From Macrostomum hystrix (lineage: Eukaryota > Platyhelminthes > Macrostomidae), in assembly GCA_950097015.1 (NCBI GenBank), contig CATNEN010000038.1, positions 24,837,001 through 24,901,000 on the forward strand: a stretch of DNA of 64,000 nucleotides, in the 5' to 3' direction. The number at the start of each line of letters is the position of its first letter. Position 1 is the first letter of the stretch. Shown piece by piece: positions 1 through 9,737 of this stretch. The notes beneath the pieces are model-generated. The model searched no databases. It saw nothing but the letters and a program-made list of their open reading frames with translations, and was not told the DNA's origin. The position numbers were made by a program, and so were the translations under genes.

Positions 1-3000
1 CTCAAATTAGACTGTCACTCTCCCAGATCCTCAATTAAATTAGGACTGTCACTCTCCCCGATCCTCAATTAAATTAGGACTGTCACTCTCCCCGATCCTC
101 AATTAAATTAGGACTGTCACTCTCCCAGATCCTCAATTAAATTAGGACTGTCACTCTCCCCGATCCTCAAATTACGAATTTCACTCTCCCAGATCCTCAA
201 ATTAGACTGTCACTCTCCCAGATCCTCAATTAAATTAGGACTGTCACTCTCCCAGATCCTCAAATTACGAATGTCACTCTCCCAGATCCTCAAATTAGAC
301 TGTCACTCTTCCAGATCCTCAAATTAGGAATGTCACTCTCCCAGATCGTCAATTAAATTAGGACTGTCACTCTCCCAGATCCTCGAATTACGAATGTCAC
401 TCTCCCAGATCCTCAAATTAGGAATTTCACTCTCCCAGATCCTCAAATTAGGAATTTCACTCTCCCAGATCCTCAAATTAGACTGTCACTCTCCCAGATC
501 CTCAAATTAGACTGTCACTCTCCCAGATCCTCAAATTAGACTGTCACTCTCCCAGATCCTCAAATTAGGAATGTCACTCTCCCAGATCCTCAATTAAATT
601 AGGACTGTCACTCTCCCAGATCCTCGAATTACGAATGTCACTCTCCCAGATCCTCAAATTAGGAATTTCACTCTCCCAGATCCTCAAATTAGGAATTTCA
701 CTCTCCCAGATCCTCAAGTTAGACTGTCACTCTCCCAGATCCTCAAATTACGAATTTCACTCTCCCAGATCCTCAAATTAGACTGTCACTCTCCCAGATC
801 CTCAAATTAGACTGTCACTCTCCCAGATCCTCAAATTAGACTGTCACTCTCCCAGATCCTCAAATTAAATTAGGACTGTCACTCTCCCCGATCCTCAAAT
901 TACGAATTTTACTCTCCCAGATCCTCAAATTAGACTGTCACTCTCCCAGATCCTCAATTAAATTAGGACTGACACTCTCCCAGATCCTCAAATTAGACTG
1001 TCACTCTCCCAGATCCTCAAATTAGACTGTCACTCTCCCAGATCCTCAAATTAAATTAGGACTGTCACTCTCCCCGATCCTCAAATTACGAATTTCACTC
1101 TCCCAGATCCTCAATTAAATTAGGACTGACACTCTCCCAGATCCTCAAATTAAATTAGGACTGTCACTCTCCCAGATCCTCAAATTAAATTAGGACTGTC
1201 AGTCTCCCAGATCCTCAAATTAAATTAGGACTGTCACTCTCCCAGATCCTCAAATTAGACTGTCACTCTCCCCGATCCTCAAATTAAATTAGGACTGTCA
1301 CTCTCCCCGATCCTCAAATTACGAATTTCACTCTCCCAGATCCTCAAATTAGACTGTCACTCTCCCAGATCCTCAATTAAATTAGGACTGTCACTCTCCC
1401 CGATCCTCAATAAAATTAGGACTGTCACTCTCCCCGATCCTCAATTAAATTAGGACTGTCACTCTCCCAGATCCTCAATTAAATTAGGACTGTCACTCTC
1501 CCCGATCCTCAAATTACGAATTTCACTCTCCCAGATCCTCAAATTAGACTGTCACTCTCCCAGATCCTCAATTAAATTAGGACTGTCACTCTCCCAGATC
1601 CTCAAATTACGAATTTCACTCTCCCAGATCCTCAAATTAGACTGTCACTCTCCCAGATCCTCAAATTAGACTGTCACTCTCCCAGATCCTCAAATTAGAC
1701 TGTCACTCTCCCAGATCCTCAAATTAAATTAGGACTGTCACTCTCCCCGATCCTCAAATTACGAATTTTACTCTCCCAGATCCTCAAATTAGACTGTCAC
1801 TCTCCCAGATCCTCAATTAAATTAGGACTGACACTCTCCCAGATCCTCAAATTAGACTGTCACTCTCCCAGATCCTCAAATTAGACTGTCACTCTCCCAG
1901 ATCCTCAAATTAGACTGTCACTCTCCCAGATCCTCAAATTAAATTAGGACTGTCACTCTCCCCGATCCTCAAATTACGAATTTCACTCTCCCAGATCCTC
2001 AATTAAATTAGGACTGACACTCTCCCAGATCCTCAAATTAAATTAGGACTGTCACTCTCCCAGATCCTCAAATTAAATTAGGACTGTCAGTCTCCCAGAT
2101 CCTCAAATTAAATTAGGACTGTCACTCTCCCAGATCCTCAAATTAGACTGTCACTCTCCCCGATCCTCAAATTAAATTAGGACTGTCACTCTCCCAGATC
2201 CTCAATTAAATTAGGACTGTCACTCTCCCCGATCCTCAAATTACGAATTTCACTCTCCCAGATCCTCAAATTAGACTGTCACTCTCCCAGATCCTCAATT
2301 AAATTAGGACTGTCACTCTCCCCGATCCTCAATTAAATTAGGACTGTCACTCTCCCCGATCCTCAATTAAATTAGGACTGTCACTCTCCCAGATCCTCAA
2401 TTAAATTAGGACTGTCACTCTCCCCGATCCTCAAATTACGAATTTCACTCTCCCAGATCCTCAAATTAGACTGTCACTCTCCCAGATCCTCAATTAAATT
2501 AGGACTGTCACTCTCCCAGATCCTCAAATTACGAATGTCACTCTCCCAGATCCTCAAATTAGACTGTCACTCTCCCAGATCCTCAAATTAGAAATGTCAC
2601 TCTCCCAGATCCTCAATTAAATTAGGACTGTCACTCTCCCAGATCCTCAAATTAGAAATGTCACTCTCCCAGATCCTGAATTAAATTAGGACTGTCACTC
2701 TCCCAGATTCTCAAATTACGAATGTCACTCTCCCCGATCCTCAAATTAGGAATGTCACTCTCCCAAATACTCAAATTAGGAATGTCACTCTCCCAAATAC
2801 TCAAATTAGGAATGTCACTCTCCCAAATCCTCAAATTAGGAATGTCACTCTCCCAGATCCTCAATTTAGAAATGTCACTCTCCCAGATCCTCAATTAAAT
2901 TAGGACTGTCACTCTCCCAGATCCTCAATTAAATTAGGACTGTCACTCTCCCAGATCCTCAAATTACGAATGTCACTCTCCCAGATCCTCAAATTAGAAA

Positions 3001-3645
3001 TGTCACTCTCCCAGATCCTCAATTAAATTAGGACTGTCACTCTCCCAAATCCTCAATTTAGAAATGTCACTCTCCCAGATTCTCAAATTAGAAATGTCAC
3101 TCCCAGATCCTCAAGTTAGAAATGTCACTCTCCCAAATCCTCAAATTAGAAATTTCACTCTCCCAGATCCTCAATTAAATTAGGACTGTCACTCTCCCAG
3201 ATCCTCAAATTACGAATGTCACTCTCCCAGATCCTCAAATTAGACTGTCACTCTCCCAGATCCTCAAATTAGAAATTTCACTCTCCCAGATCCTCAATTA
3301 AATTAGGACTGTCACTCTCCCAGATCCTCAAATTAGAAATTTCACTCTTCCAGATCCTCAATTAAATTAGGACTGTCACTCTCCCAAATCCTCAAATTAG
3401 AAATTTCACTCTCCCAGATCCTCAATTAAATTAGGACTGTCACTCTCCTAGATCCTCAAATTACGAATGTCACTCTCCCAGATTCTCAAATTAGAAATGT
3501 CACTCTCCCAGATCCTCAAATTAGAAATGTCACTCTCCCAGATCCTCAAATTAGACTGTCACTCTCCCAGATCCTCAAATTAGGAATGTCAGTCTCCTAG
3601 ATCCTCAAGTTAGACTGTCACTCTCCCAGATCCTGAGATTTCCTG
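1..3645. repeat. Large minisatellite array, 29-34 bp units
   Basis: About 3.6 kb of head-to-tail repeats that run off the left edge of the window. The common core is a 'gatcctcaa' block followed by a variable middle and a 'cactctccca' block. At least four unit types alternate: a 34-bp form with 'ttaaattaggactg', a 29-bp form with 'attagactg', and 30-bp forms with 'ttacgaatt' or 'ttaggaatt'. Rare variants recur in the same order about 860-890 bp apart, so the array also grew by block duplication. Open frames across it on the minus strand only reflect the repeat. It ends about 80 bp before the acceptor of the exon at 3726, so it probably lies in that gene's last intron. Confidence 0.97.
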
Positions 3646-3725
3646 AGTCTCAAGTCAGAGTTTAATGCTCAGTACTGTTTGAGCAGCTGTTGTGCATCCA
3701 TTTTTCAAACCAAAAAACTGCGCAG

Positions 3726-3929
3726 ACACTTTGCGGCTTCTCGGACCTTCAAGAAAGCATCCGGCGTCAGAGATCATCGGGCAGTCGCGCCAGTCAGGTG
3801 ATCAAAAGGCGCCAGTTGGAACGTCTGGCCCGTCGTAGTCGATGGTTCGCGTCGAATCCTGCTAGTAGCTCGTCTGCTGGCGCCGCCGTTGCTGCGGCTA
3901 GCACAGCTAGTGACGATGGAGACCGATGA
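3726..3929 (+). CDS. Candidate terminal exon of an unrecognised gene
   Basis: I do not recognise the product. A plausible acceptor ('aactgcgcag') precedes base 3726. From there a frame of about 67 codons runs to a TGA at 3927-3929. The predicted tail is very basic in its first half (RRQRSSGSR, KRRQLERLARRSRW) and then rich in Ala and Ser, ending in acidic residues. An AATAAA polyadenylation signal at 3937-3942 lies eight bases after the stop, which supports a true gene end. Earlier exons would lie left of the window, beyond the 3.6 kb minisatellite. The reading phase at the acceptor cannot be checked, so this could still be chance. Confidence 0.35.
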   Translation, partial: TLCGFSDLQESIRRQRSSGSRASQVIKRRQLERLARRSRWFASNPASSSSAGAAVAAASTASDDGDR

Positions 3930-3936
3930 AATGTTG

Positions 3937-3942
3937 AATAAA
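3937..3942 (+). promoter_or_regulatory. Polyadenylation signal AATAAA
   Basis: Canonical hexamer directly after the stop codon of the candidate exon 3726-3929. Its position is the main support for that exon being a 3' terminal exon. Confidence 0.4.
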
Positions 3943-5936
3943 TGTTGACGGCCTGGCCAATCACTGGTTAGTCATGCCTGACTGACTGGCTTTGAATTGC
4001 TCAGCTTGACTAATTTATTTTTGGGTCTAACTGGCAGATTGGCGAAATAAATTGTATGTATTTCCCATTTATACCAGGGCTAGGGCAATAAATGCTTGAG
4101 TGCGTCGTTTAGAACATTAGAACATAGACTACTGCACCAGTGCAACTGGGGGATACATTACTCACTCTTATTTGAACTTTATTAGTAACGGTAAAGACCA
4201 GGAAGATATTTTAAATATCCACTGCCTACTTCTCGATAACTCCCAAACCGAATGACCGAGTTCGCGTGAAAGGCCACCCACAATTTCATGGCGATTAGTC
4301 AATTTGTTTTAGATACAGAAATATTATGTCCGGTGGTTATTCTACTGTTAACACGAATGCGAGTATAAATATTTTATTAGGAAAAATACTTTCATCACAT
4401 GTTTAATTAAAAATACGGGGATAAGTGTAAATTTTTTGTAGCTTTATTCACACGTGTGTCACTTTCACAAGAACGGGCTTGATGTTTGTGATTTATTACT
4501 TTTCTCTCCTCATCTTGCGTGTATTTTATCTACCTGACAATGATTTTGAGGACTAGGCCAGTCTTGGTAGATTTGGTGCGTTTTCTGTTTCACCTCAAAT
4601 GTGTTTTTGTTGTATAAATTTTTAACCAGTCTGTGTGCGAGAGAATGTGTCAGCTCAATATGCAAATAATCGATAAATTTGTAGCTATTTATTTTCATTT
4701 ATTGGTGTTATTTCAGGTGTCAAAAATACATTTTTTCATTCCTCTAAATAAAAGTTCATTCCCGACATGGCAATTTCGGTTTCTTTTAATAGAACTTTTC
4801 AGTGTCATAAAATTATTTTTTTACCTCTGTTATCAGTTTAAGAATCACGTGTTTGTATATTGAAGCTTGTTACGTATTCATAATTGTTTTCACACCTGTT
4901 TAACTTTGGGGTTGGTTTTGGCCGGTTGGGCTGTTGTTTTTCACACCTATGCAATTAGGCACTTAAGCGAGATATTCTAGAATTAGTTTTGACATCTGTA
5001 CAATTAATAATTATCTGCTGGGTATTAGGTGACAGTTTTCACACCTGTGCAATTTGCAACTAGATTTATGATCGTGTATTTTTATCTAAATACACGTTTG
5101 TTGAAATTACGCTACTTAATTGTCTGTCTGTTCCGTCTATCTTTTCGTACGTTTTTTGTCCGCTTCCAGTAAAACAAATCTTTCTATTCCGCTCATTGAA
5201 AGCTTTTTCTTACTGTTTTTATGATTTAAATTTTAAAGTTACAAGAATGATGTTTTTTTTCTTAAGTAACAAGCTCTGTTTTGTCCTGGTCTTTGTAGCT
5301 ATCTTCCAAATGCGAATTAACGCTCTACTCAGTACTGAACGATTAATATACTACTTCAAGTACTAATCAATAGTCCTGCAAATCAAAGTCTTTTTTGTGC
5401 AATAAATTTTACTCTGCATTATTTGCTTTAACTTATTTCTCTGCGAAATCTTCAATAAGCATCAGCTTTTGTTATTAGGAAAAACTGATTAATTCTATAC
5501 AGCTTTTTGCCTGGCTATAATGTAGGCCTTGCTGGTTCAGACTAGTCTCTCCTACATTTTGTAGTATTTGCCCATTTATTTAAGGTTGGATAAGTAAAAC
5601 AGTTAAATGTTCTTTCGGATTTTTATCTCTGTCAGTCTAAGGCAGGGGTCTTTTGTTAAAAATGTCTATTTTTCATATTTTTGCTTTACCATAAAAAATT
5701 TCTATATCTGTTGAAATCAACGAAACTTGAAAAAATTAATAACCGTTTTGTTATAATAAAGAGAAAATATTTATAGAAGTGTACTTTCTTTAGAAGTACG
5801 ACATGTGTTGGTGTTATAATTATTGCCAAGTGCAGCTTTTTTATTTGTTCTGCTTTTGTCGACTATATATTGACCAGAGGAGTACCTGAAAAGGAATGAA
5901 AAAGTACCTGAATGAGGAATGAAGAAGTGCCTGAAT
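3943..5936. other. AT-rich intergenic stretch
   Basis: About 2 kb with no coding signal on either strand. At 4240-4335 there are degraded blocks of a dispersed repeat ('accgaatgaccga', 'catggcgatt...gatacag') that recur near 6030, 22850, 23660 and 23850. At 4880-5055 the phrase 'ttttcacacctgt' appears several times at irregular spacing of about 50 bp. Nothing else is identifiable. Confidence 0.6.
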
Positions 5937-6023
5937 GAGATCTTGAATCAGCAGTTGAGATCTTGAATCAGCAGGTGAGATCTTGAATCAGCAGTTGAGA
6001 TCTTGAATCAGCAGGTGAGATCT
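5937..6023. repeat. Short 20-bp tandem repeat
   Basis: Four near-perfect copies of 'gagatcttgaatcagcagtt', where the last two bases vary (tt/gt). It lies about 90 bp beyond the 3' end of the minus-strand WSC gene. Confidence 0.9.
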
Positions 6024-6111
6024 TTTAGACTGTGCTCTGAATTTTTATGGCGATTGGTTGAATAATCTAAGAGATACACAGACAATTGGTCCATGCACTT
6101 TCTACTGTGAA

Positions 6112-7140
6112 TCATTGCCAGCCCACGCAGACGAAGAACTGATCGCCAGGCCGCTCATTGAAGCTGTTCGGCACCCGATCCGCTGACAGGCGATGGCAAA
6201 CTGACTGGCTGGCCGAGTAGATGAACGCGCGGCAGCCTTCGGCGCAGAGCAGCAGGCACTGAATCGCACCCACCGTGGCCGCGCTGCGAACCGCGCTCAT
6301 CGGTACCAGATTGTCCTTCACCATCGGTCTTTGCTTAAAGCAGGTGCACACTTCTGCAGGTGCAGGGGTGCGTGCAGCTGGTCTGGCTATTTCTCTTGTC
6401 TACCTCTCTCTCTCCTCTCTCTCTTGTCTCTCTTTTCTACCTCTCTCTCTCATCTCTTTTGTCTACCTCTCTCTCTCATCTCTTTTGTCTACCTCTCTCT
6501 CTTTCTTGTCTACCTCTCTCTAGTCTACCTCTCTCTCGTCTCTTGTGTCTACCTCTCTCTCTCGTGTCTACCTCTCTCGTGTCTACGAGTACCTCTCTCT
6601 CTCGTGTCTACTTCTCTCTCGTGTCTACCTCTCTCTCTCTTGTCTACCTCTCTCAAGTCTACCTCTCTTTCCTGTCTACCTCACTACTCCCCAGTCGAAC
6701 TCTCTACTCCCCTGTCTACCTCTCTCTCAGGTGGTCAGGCAGTCAAACTCACTCGAGTAGGTTATCCAGTAGACAGCGTTCCGACTGCCGCCTCCGCAGA
6801 ATTCGGCAGAATTTCCGGAGCAGGTGTTTTGGCACTCGCTCTCATAACAGGTGCCATGCTTGCCGTACGCATTTCCACAATAGCACTCTTTAGCGTTCTG
6901 CGCTCCGAAATAGGAGAAATTTCCCAAAGCGCAGATATTGTAACAAAACTGCAGCGTCATAGAATTGCTTCGGACACTGCCACTGACGTCCACATCGTAG
7001 CTGCCTATTGTGCTGCGATTCGCCAAGCCCTGCAAGTCGCGATTATTCTGGTTGTCGCAGTAGCAGCCAACGTAGGTAAACTTTCCAGCCTCAATTGCTG
7101 CCAAGCTGGCGAGGAAAACTAGCGACAAAATCTGCAGCAT
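6112..7140 (-). CDS. Secreted WSC-domain protein, two exons
   Basis: Exons are complement(6753..7140) and complement(6112..6353); GT-AG intron 6752..6354. The codon is split A|AA across the intron and the phase fits, giving 209 residues. The protein starts with a signal peptide (MLQILSLVFLASLAAIEA, about 1-18). A Cys-rich WSC domain follows (about 22-125), with typical signatures YVGCYCDN, QFCYNICA, FGAQNAKECYCGN and SAEFCGGGSR. The second exon encodes a smaller Cys-containing segment (about 130-209, CTCFKQRP ... LCAEGCRAFIYS ... FVCVGWQ) that looks apple/PAN-like, but I am unsure of it. WSC domains bind carbohydrate in many secreted and cell-wall-sensor proteins, so an extracellular glycan-binding role is inferred. 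No membrane segment is seen. The start at 7140 is chosen because the frame upstream has no ATG and the signal peptide begins there. Confidence 0.82.
6395..6729. repeat. CT-rich minisatellite filling the WSC-gene intron
   Basis: Degenerate 'tctacctctctctcgtg' units of about 16-20 bp occupy nearly the whole 399-bp intron of the WSC gene and stop about 20 bp from the donor (minus-strand GTGAGT at 6752-6747). Long plus-strand frames through it (Leu/Ser/Thr-rich) are repeat artefacts. Confidence 0.9.
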
Positions 7141-8042
7141 CGAGGAGAAAGTTGAAGAGAGAAATGTTTTAGACAATTCCTCTTTTGAGTCCTAAGCTTT
7201 TTCTACTAAAAATGACGACAATGAAAACTGCTCAGGGTTATGTGAGCATTTTTCCATCTATGGGTTGCTATGCGGTTGCTAAGTTGCTAAACGAACGCAT
7301 CAAGGCCTTTTTTAAGAACAAAAGTTGCTTAATCCTCAGTTGAAGAGAGTGAAATCATCTGCACTGTTCTTAGGCCAACAGTGCGATGAAGACACAAGCC
7401 TTTAAAGGGACGGGAAAATATGTTTCTTAGAAAAAAGGTTTAGGAGGCTGCTTTTTGACGAAAAAGCGTACTACGCGCGGAATGTAAATTTTCTGCATGG
7501 CGGATCCAAGGCTCGTATTTTATCGCTAGTTTATTGATTTCTAGCTTCGTCGATTTCTGCCAAGTTTTTGTTAAACTTATTTTTCATACTTTCTCTCCAC
7601 GCCCCCTATACCGAGCGCCAAAAAATTATTAATTAGCTCCTGAAAAGAAACACTCGGAGTTAATTAATTAATTTATTTTCTTGTAAACTTGCTCTCTAGA
7701 CTCTAGCCTTATGGTCCTTATTTATTACATAGTGCTTAGACCCTCTTAATTTCTCCATAGTGTATTTTTCAACGAAAACAAGTTATTGGAATATATCAGA
7801 AAGCTAAATATGTTAAGTTTCTTATGAAGCAGTATGCCGTGCGTGCTTAGTTAAAATTATAGCACAATCTAGTGGAAATCAACAGTAGAGATGAACACGC
7901 GGGGATATTTCAAATATCCATATTTTTCTTTTGTTGTATCTCCTCAAATATACTATTTTGCAATTGAATTCGCCGAACCTGCAAAACAATTCCCCAACGA
8001 AGCCAATGTGGTCTAAAAATAGCAAGCCCATAGACAGTAGGA
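7141..8042. other. Upstream region of the WSC gene, no gene seen
   Basis: About 900 bp without a supportable coding frame. It holds the presumed promoter and 5' UTR of the minus-strand WSC gene, but I see no clear TATA box or other element. Base composition is AT-rich. Confidence 0.5.
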
Positions 8043-8639
8043 CTACCAAGCCATTTTGCCGCCCGTTTTTATACAAAGGGGGTGGGAAATCCCCCCCTGA
8101 AAATGTTTTTGCCAGCGCCTGAATGCTTCGGGGGTGACTGATTGGTTGACAGACTAGTCGAGGGTGTCCTGTGGTTGAGCTGCGCCTAATAGTTAGGCTT
8201 GAACAGTGAAATTGGAGAAATTCGCGTCAGGGTGTCCATAGTGGCCTAGTTCCACCTGTTGTAGCTCTTGAAGGTCTAGACAGATCAGAGAGATAGATCT
8301 AGATAAAGGTCGGTGACCGCCGAAGTCGGAGATGATGCAAGCACATTCGGGTGACATGCTGATAAAGTTTGAAGGTCTGGAAAGGCCGCACTGAGGCGCA
8401 GTGCAAATTCGTGTATAGGGGTGTATTAAATACACTAGCTCTTATGGGAAAAATCGGACCTTCGGCCAGAAACATTGAATATCTCGACGGTCTGAAGAGC
8501 TGGCGACTTGTTTCTTGTTTCAGAAGATGCGCAACAAAAAGTTGGCCCGTGTTCTTGAGTTTCGTGTGCTTGCATTGTTCCGTTTGGGTGCAGCAAAACA
8601 AATTGTCAGGGGGGGCGGGAATTCCCCCCCCCTTGGTAG
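8043..8639. mobile_element. Non-autonomous element with inverted ends, copy 1
   Basis: The stretch is bounded by inverted CTACCAAG (8043-8050) and CTTGGTAG (8632-8639). G/C-run subterminal blocks are also inverted (near 8079-8104 and 8605-8630). Its inside (about 8110-8600) recurs in opposite orientation at about 43960-44410 at clearly recognisable identity, including shared blocks such as 'gcacattcgggtgacatgct' and 'cagaagatgcgcaacaaaaa'. Shared inverted ends plus a second copy 35 kb away support a DNA-transposon-like unit of about 600 bp. The superfamily is not assigned. Open frames here have no family support. Confidence 0.6.
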
Positions 8640-8679
8640 CTCTACAGCTGTTAAGCTAAAAGTCGAGATTGAATTCGCC

Positions 8680-8976
8680 GGAATTGCATTTGAATTCGCA
8701 CTGGTGACGTGCATGTCTTTATGTTGCCAAAATCGCAGCAATTTAAATTCGGCAGTCCTTCTCTATCCTGTTTTCAAAATGCTGAGAGGACGGTACAATC
8801 CAGTATCGACGACGGATGGATTGCGCCTGACACGATCGTATGATGAAGGCACAGATCGGATTCGGCTGGCTGAAACCTTGGAAATCAACATGCGCACGGC
8901 AACGATATGCTGCAGAGGGATCGGCTTCTTGAGAGACTACCCCGAGGAGGCGTTTTTCACATTTCACACAAAGTAA
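8680..8976 (+). pseudogene. Possible transposase helix-turn-helix fragment
   Basis: The frame ending at 8976 reads ..RGRYNP..TTDGLRLTRSY, then DEGTDRIRLAETLEINMRTA, then T. This resembles the N-terminal helix-turn-helix of Tc1-like or related DDE transposases, in which an 'RLIRAY..G.D...LA..L.IN.RTA' pattern is followed by a PRGG segment. A frame-shifted 'PRGGVF' can be read just downstream. No catalytic domain follows. It adjoins the inverted-end element 8043-8639, so it may be the remains of the autonomous partner. The family call rests on pattern memory only. Confidence 0.3.
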
Positions 8977-8979
8977 CTT

Positions 8980-9737
8980 CTACTCGTATTTGGTCTCTTC
9001 AGCACAGCAATTTTTGTTTGCGTCCGCTCTGTGAAATACGGACTTTGTCCTTGCCTTAGATCTTCGCCGGTGCCGACGCCGAGTCCGCCGCAATGCAATT
9101 ATAAAAATGCTGTCTAGTGTCGAGAGATTTATGGCCCTGTAAATTTATGACCCTATAGCACAGAATAATAATAATAATAAATCAGCTAATAGGATAGCGC
9201 CGACACTTTCTCATCCAGCCGCTCTTGAAGCTCCAATCTTATTATATTAAAAATATAATATATTTAATATTATGTATACAGGGAACGAGATCACGTCACA
9301 CAACTTTGTTTAAGTAACAGAAATGCCTTGCGGAAATTACGGAAAAAATGCTAGACGAAATTGAAGTTACTTATAGTTTGAAATAGAACTTGAAAACCAA
9401 TATTACCATAAGTGATAAGGAAACCAACACGAAATTTAAGCAGATCAGCGTTAGTTAGGCCTTGTTCTTTTTTGTGCACGTACGCATTTACCTATGTTTA
9501 GCTATAGGTGATAAGCCAACTCTCATGCAGGGTACGAAAAGATACTCTAACCATATAGGACGCTGTGGAATAAGTGCCACTTACAGATTCTGTGCATGTT
9601 AGTGCATTTATTTGTACAGTCGTATCCGCTTCTGTGTATATATACAGTATTAAGCATGTAACAATTCACAGAATCCTATAGTCTTCCTTGCCATTCTAGT
9701 CATTGCTAATGGTCTTCAAAGATAATTATTTTCTGCA
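8980..9737. other. Upstream region of the M6PR-like gene
   Basis: About 750 bp without a coding frame that I can support. It contains a short (AAT)n run near 9168-9180 and AT-rich DNA. The promoter and 5' UTR of the plus-strand receptor gene starting at 9738 should lie here, but no defined element stands out. Confidence 0.5.

Noticed and set aside
1-3645. CRISPR array
   Set aside because: Repeats are directly adjacent without unique spacers, the unit varies in length and no cas-like gene is near; the context is eukaryotic.
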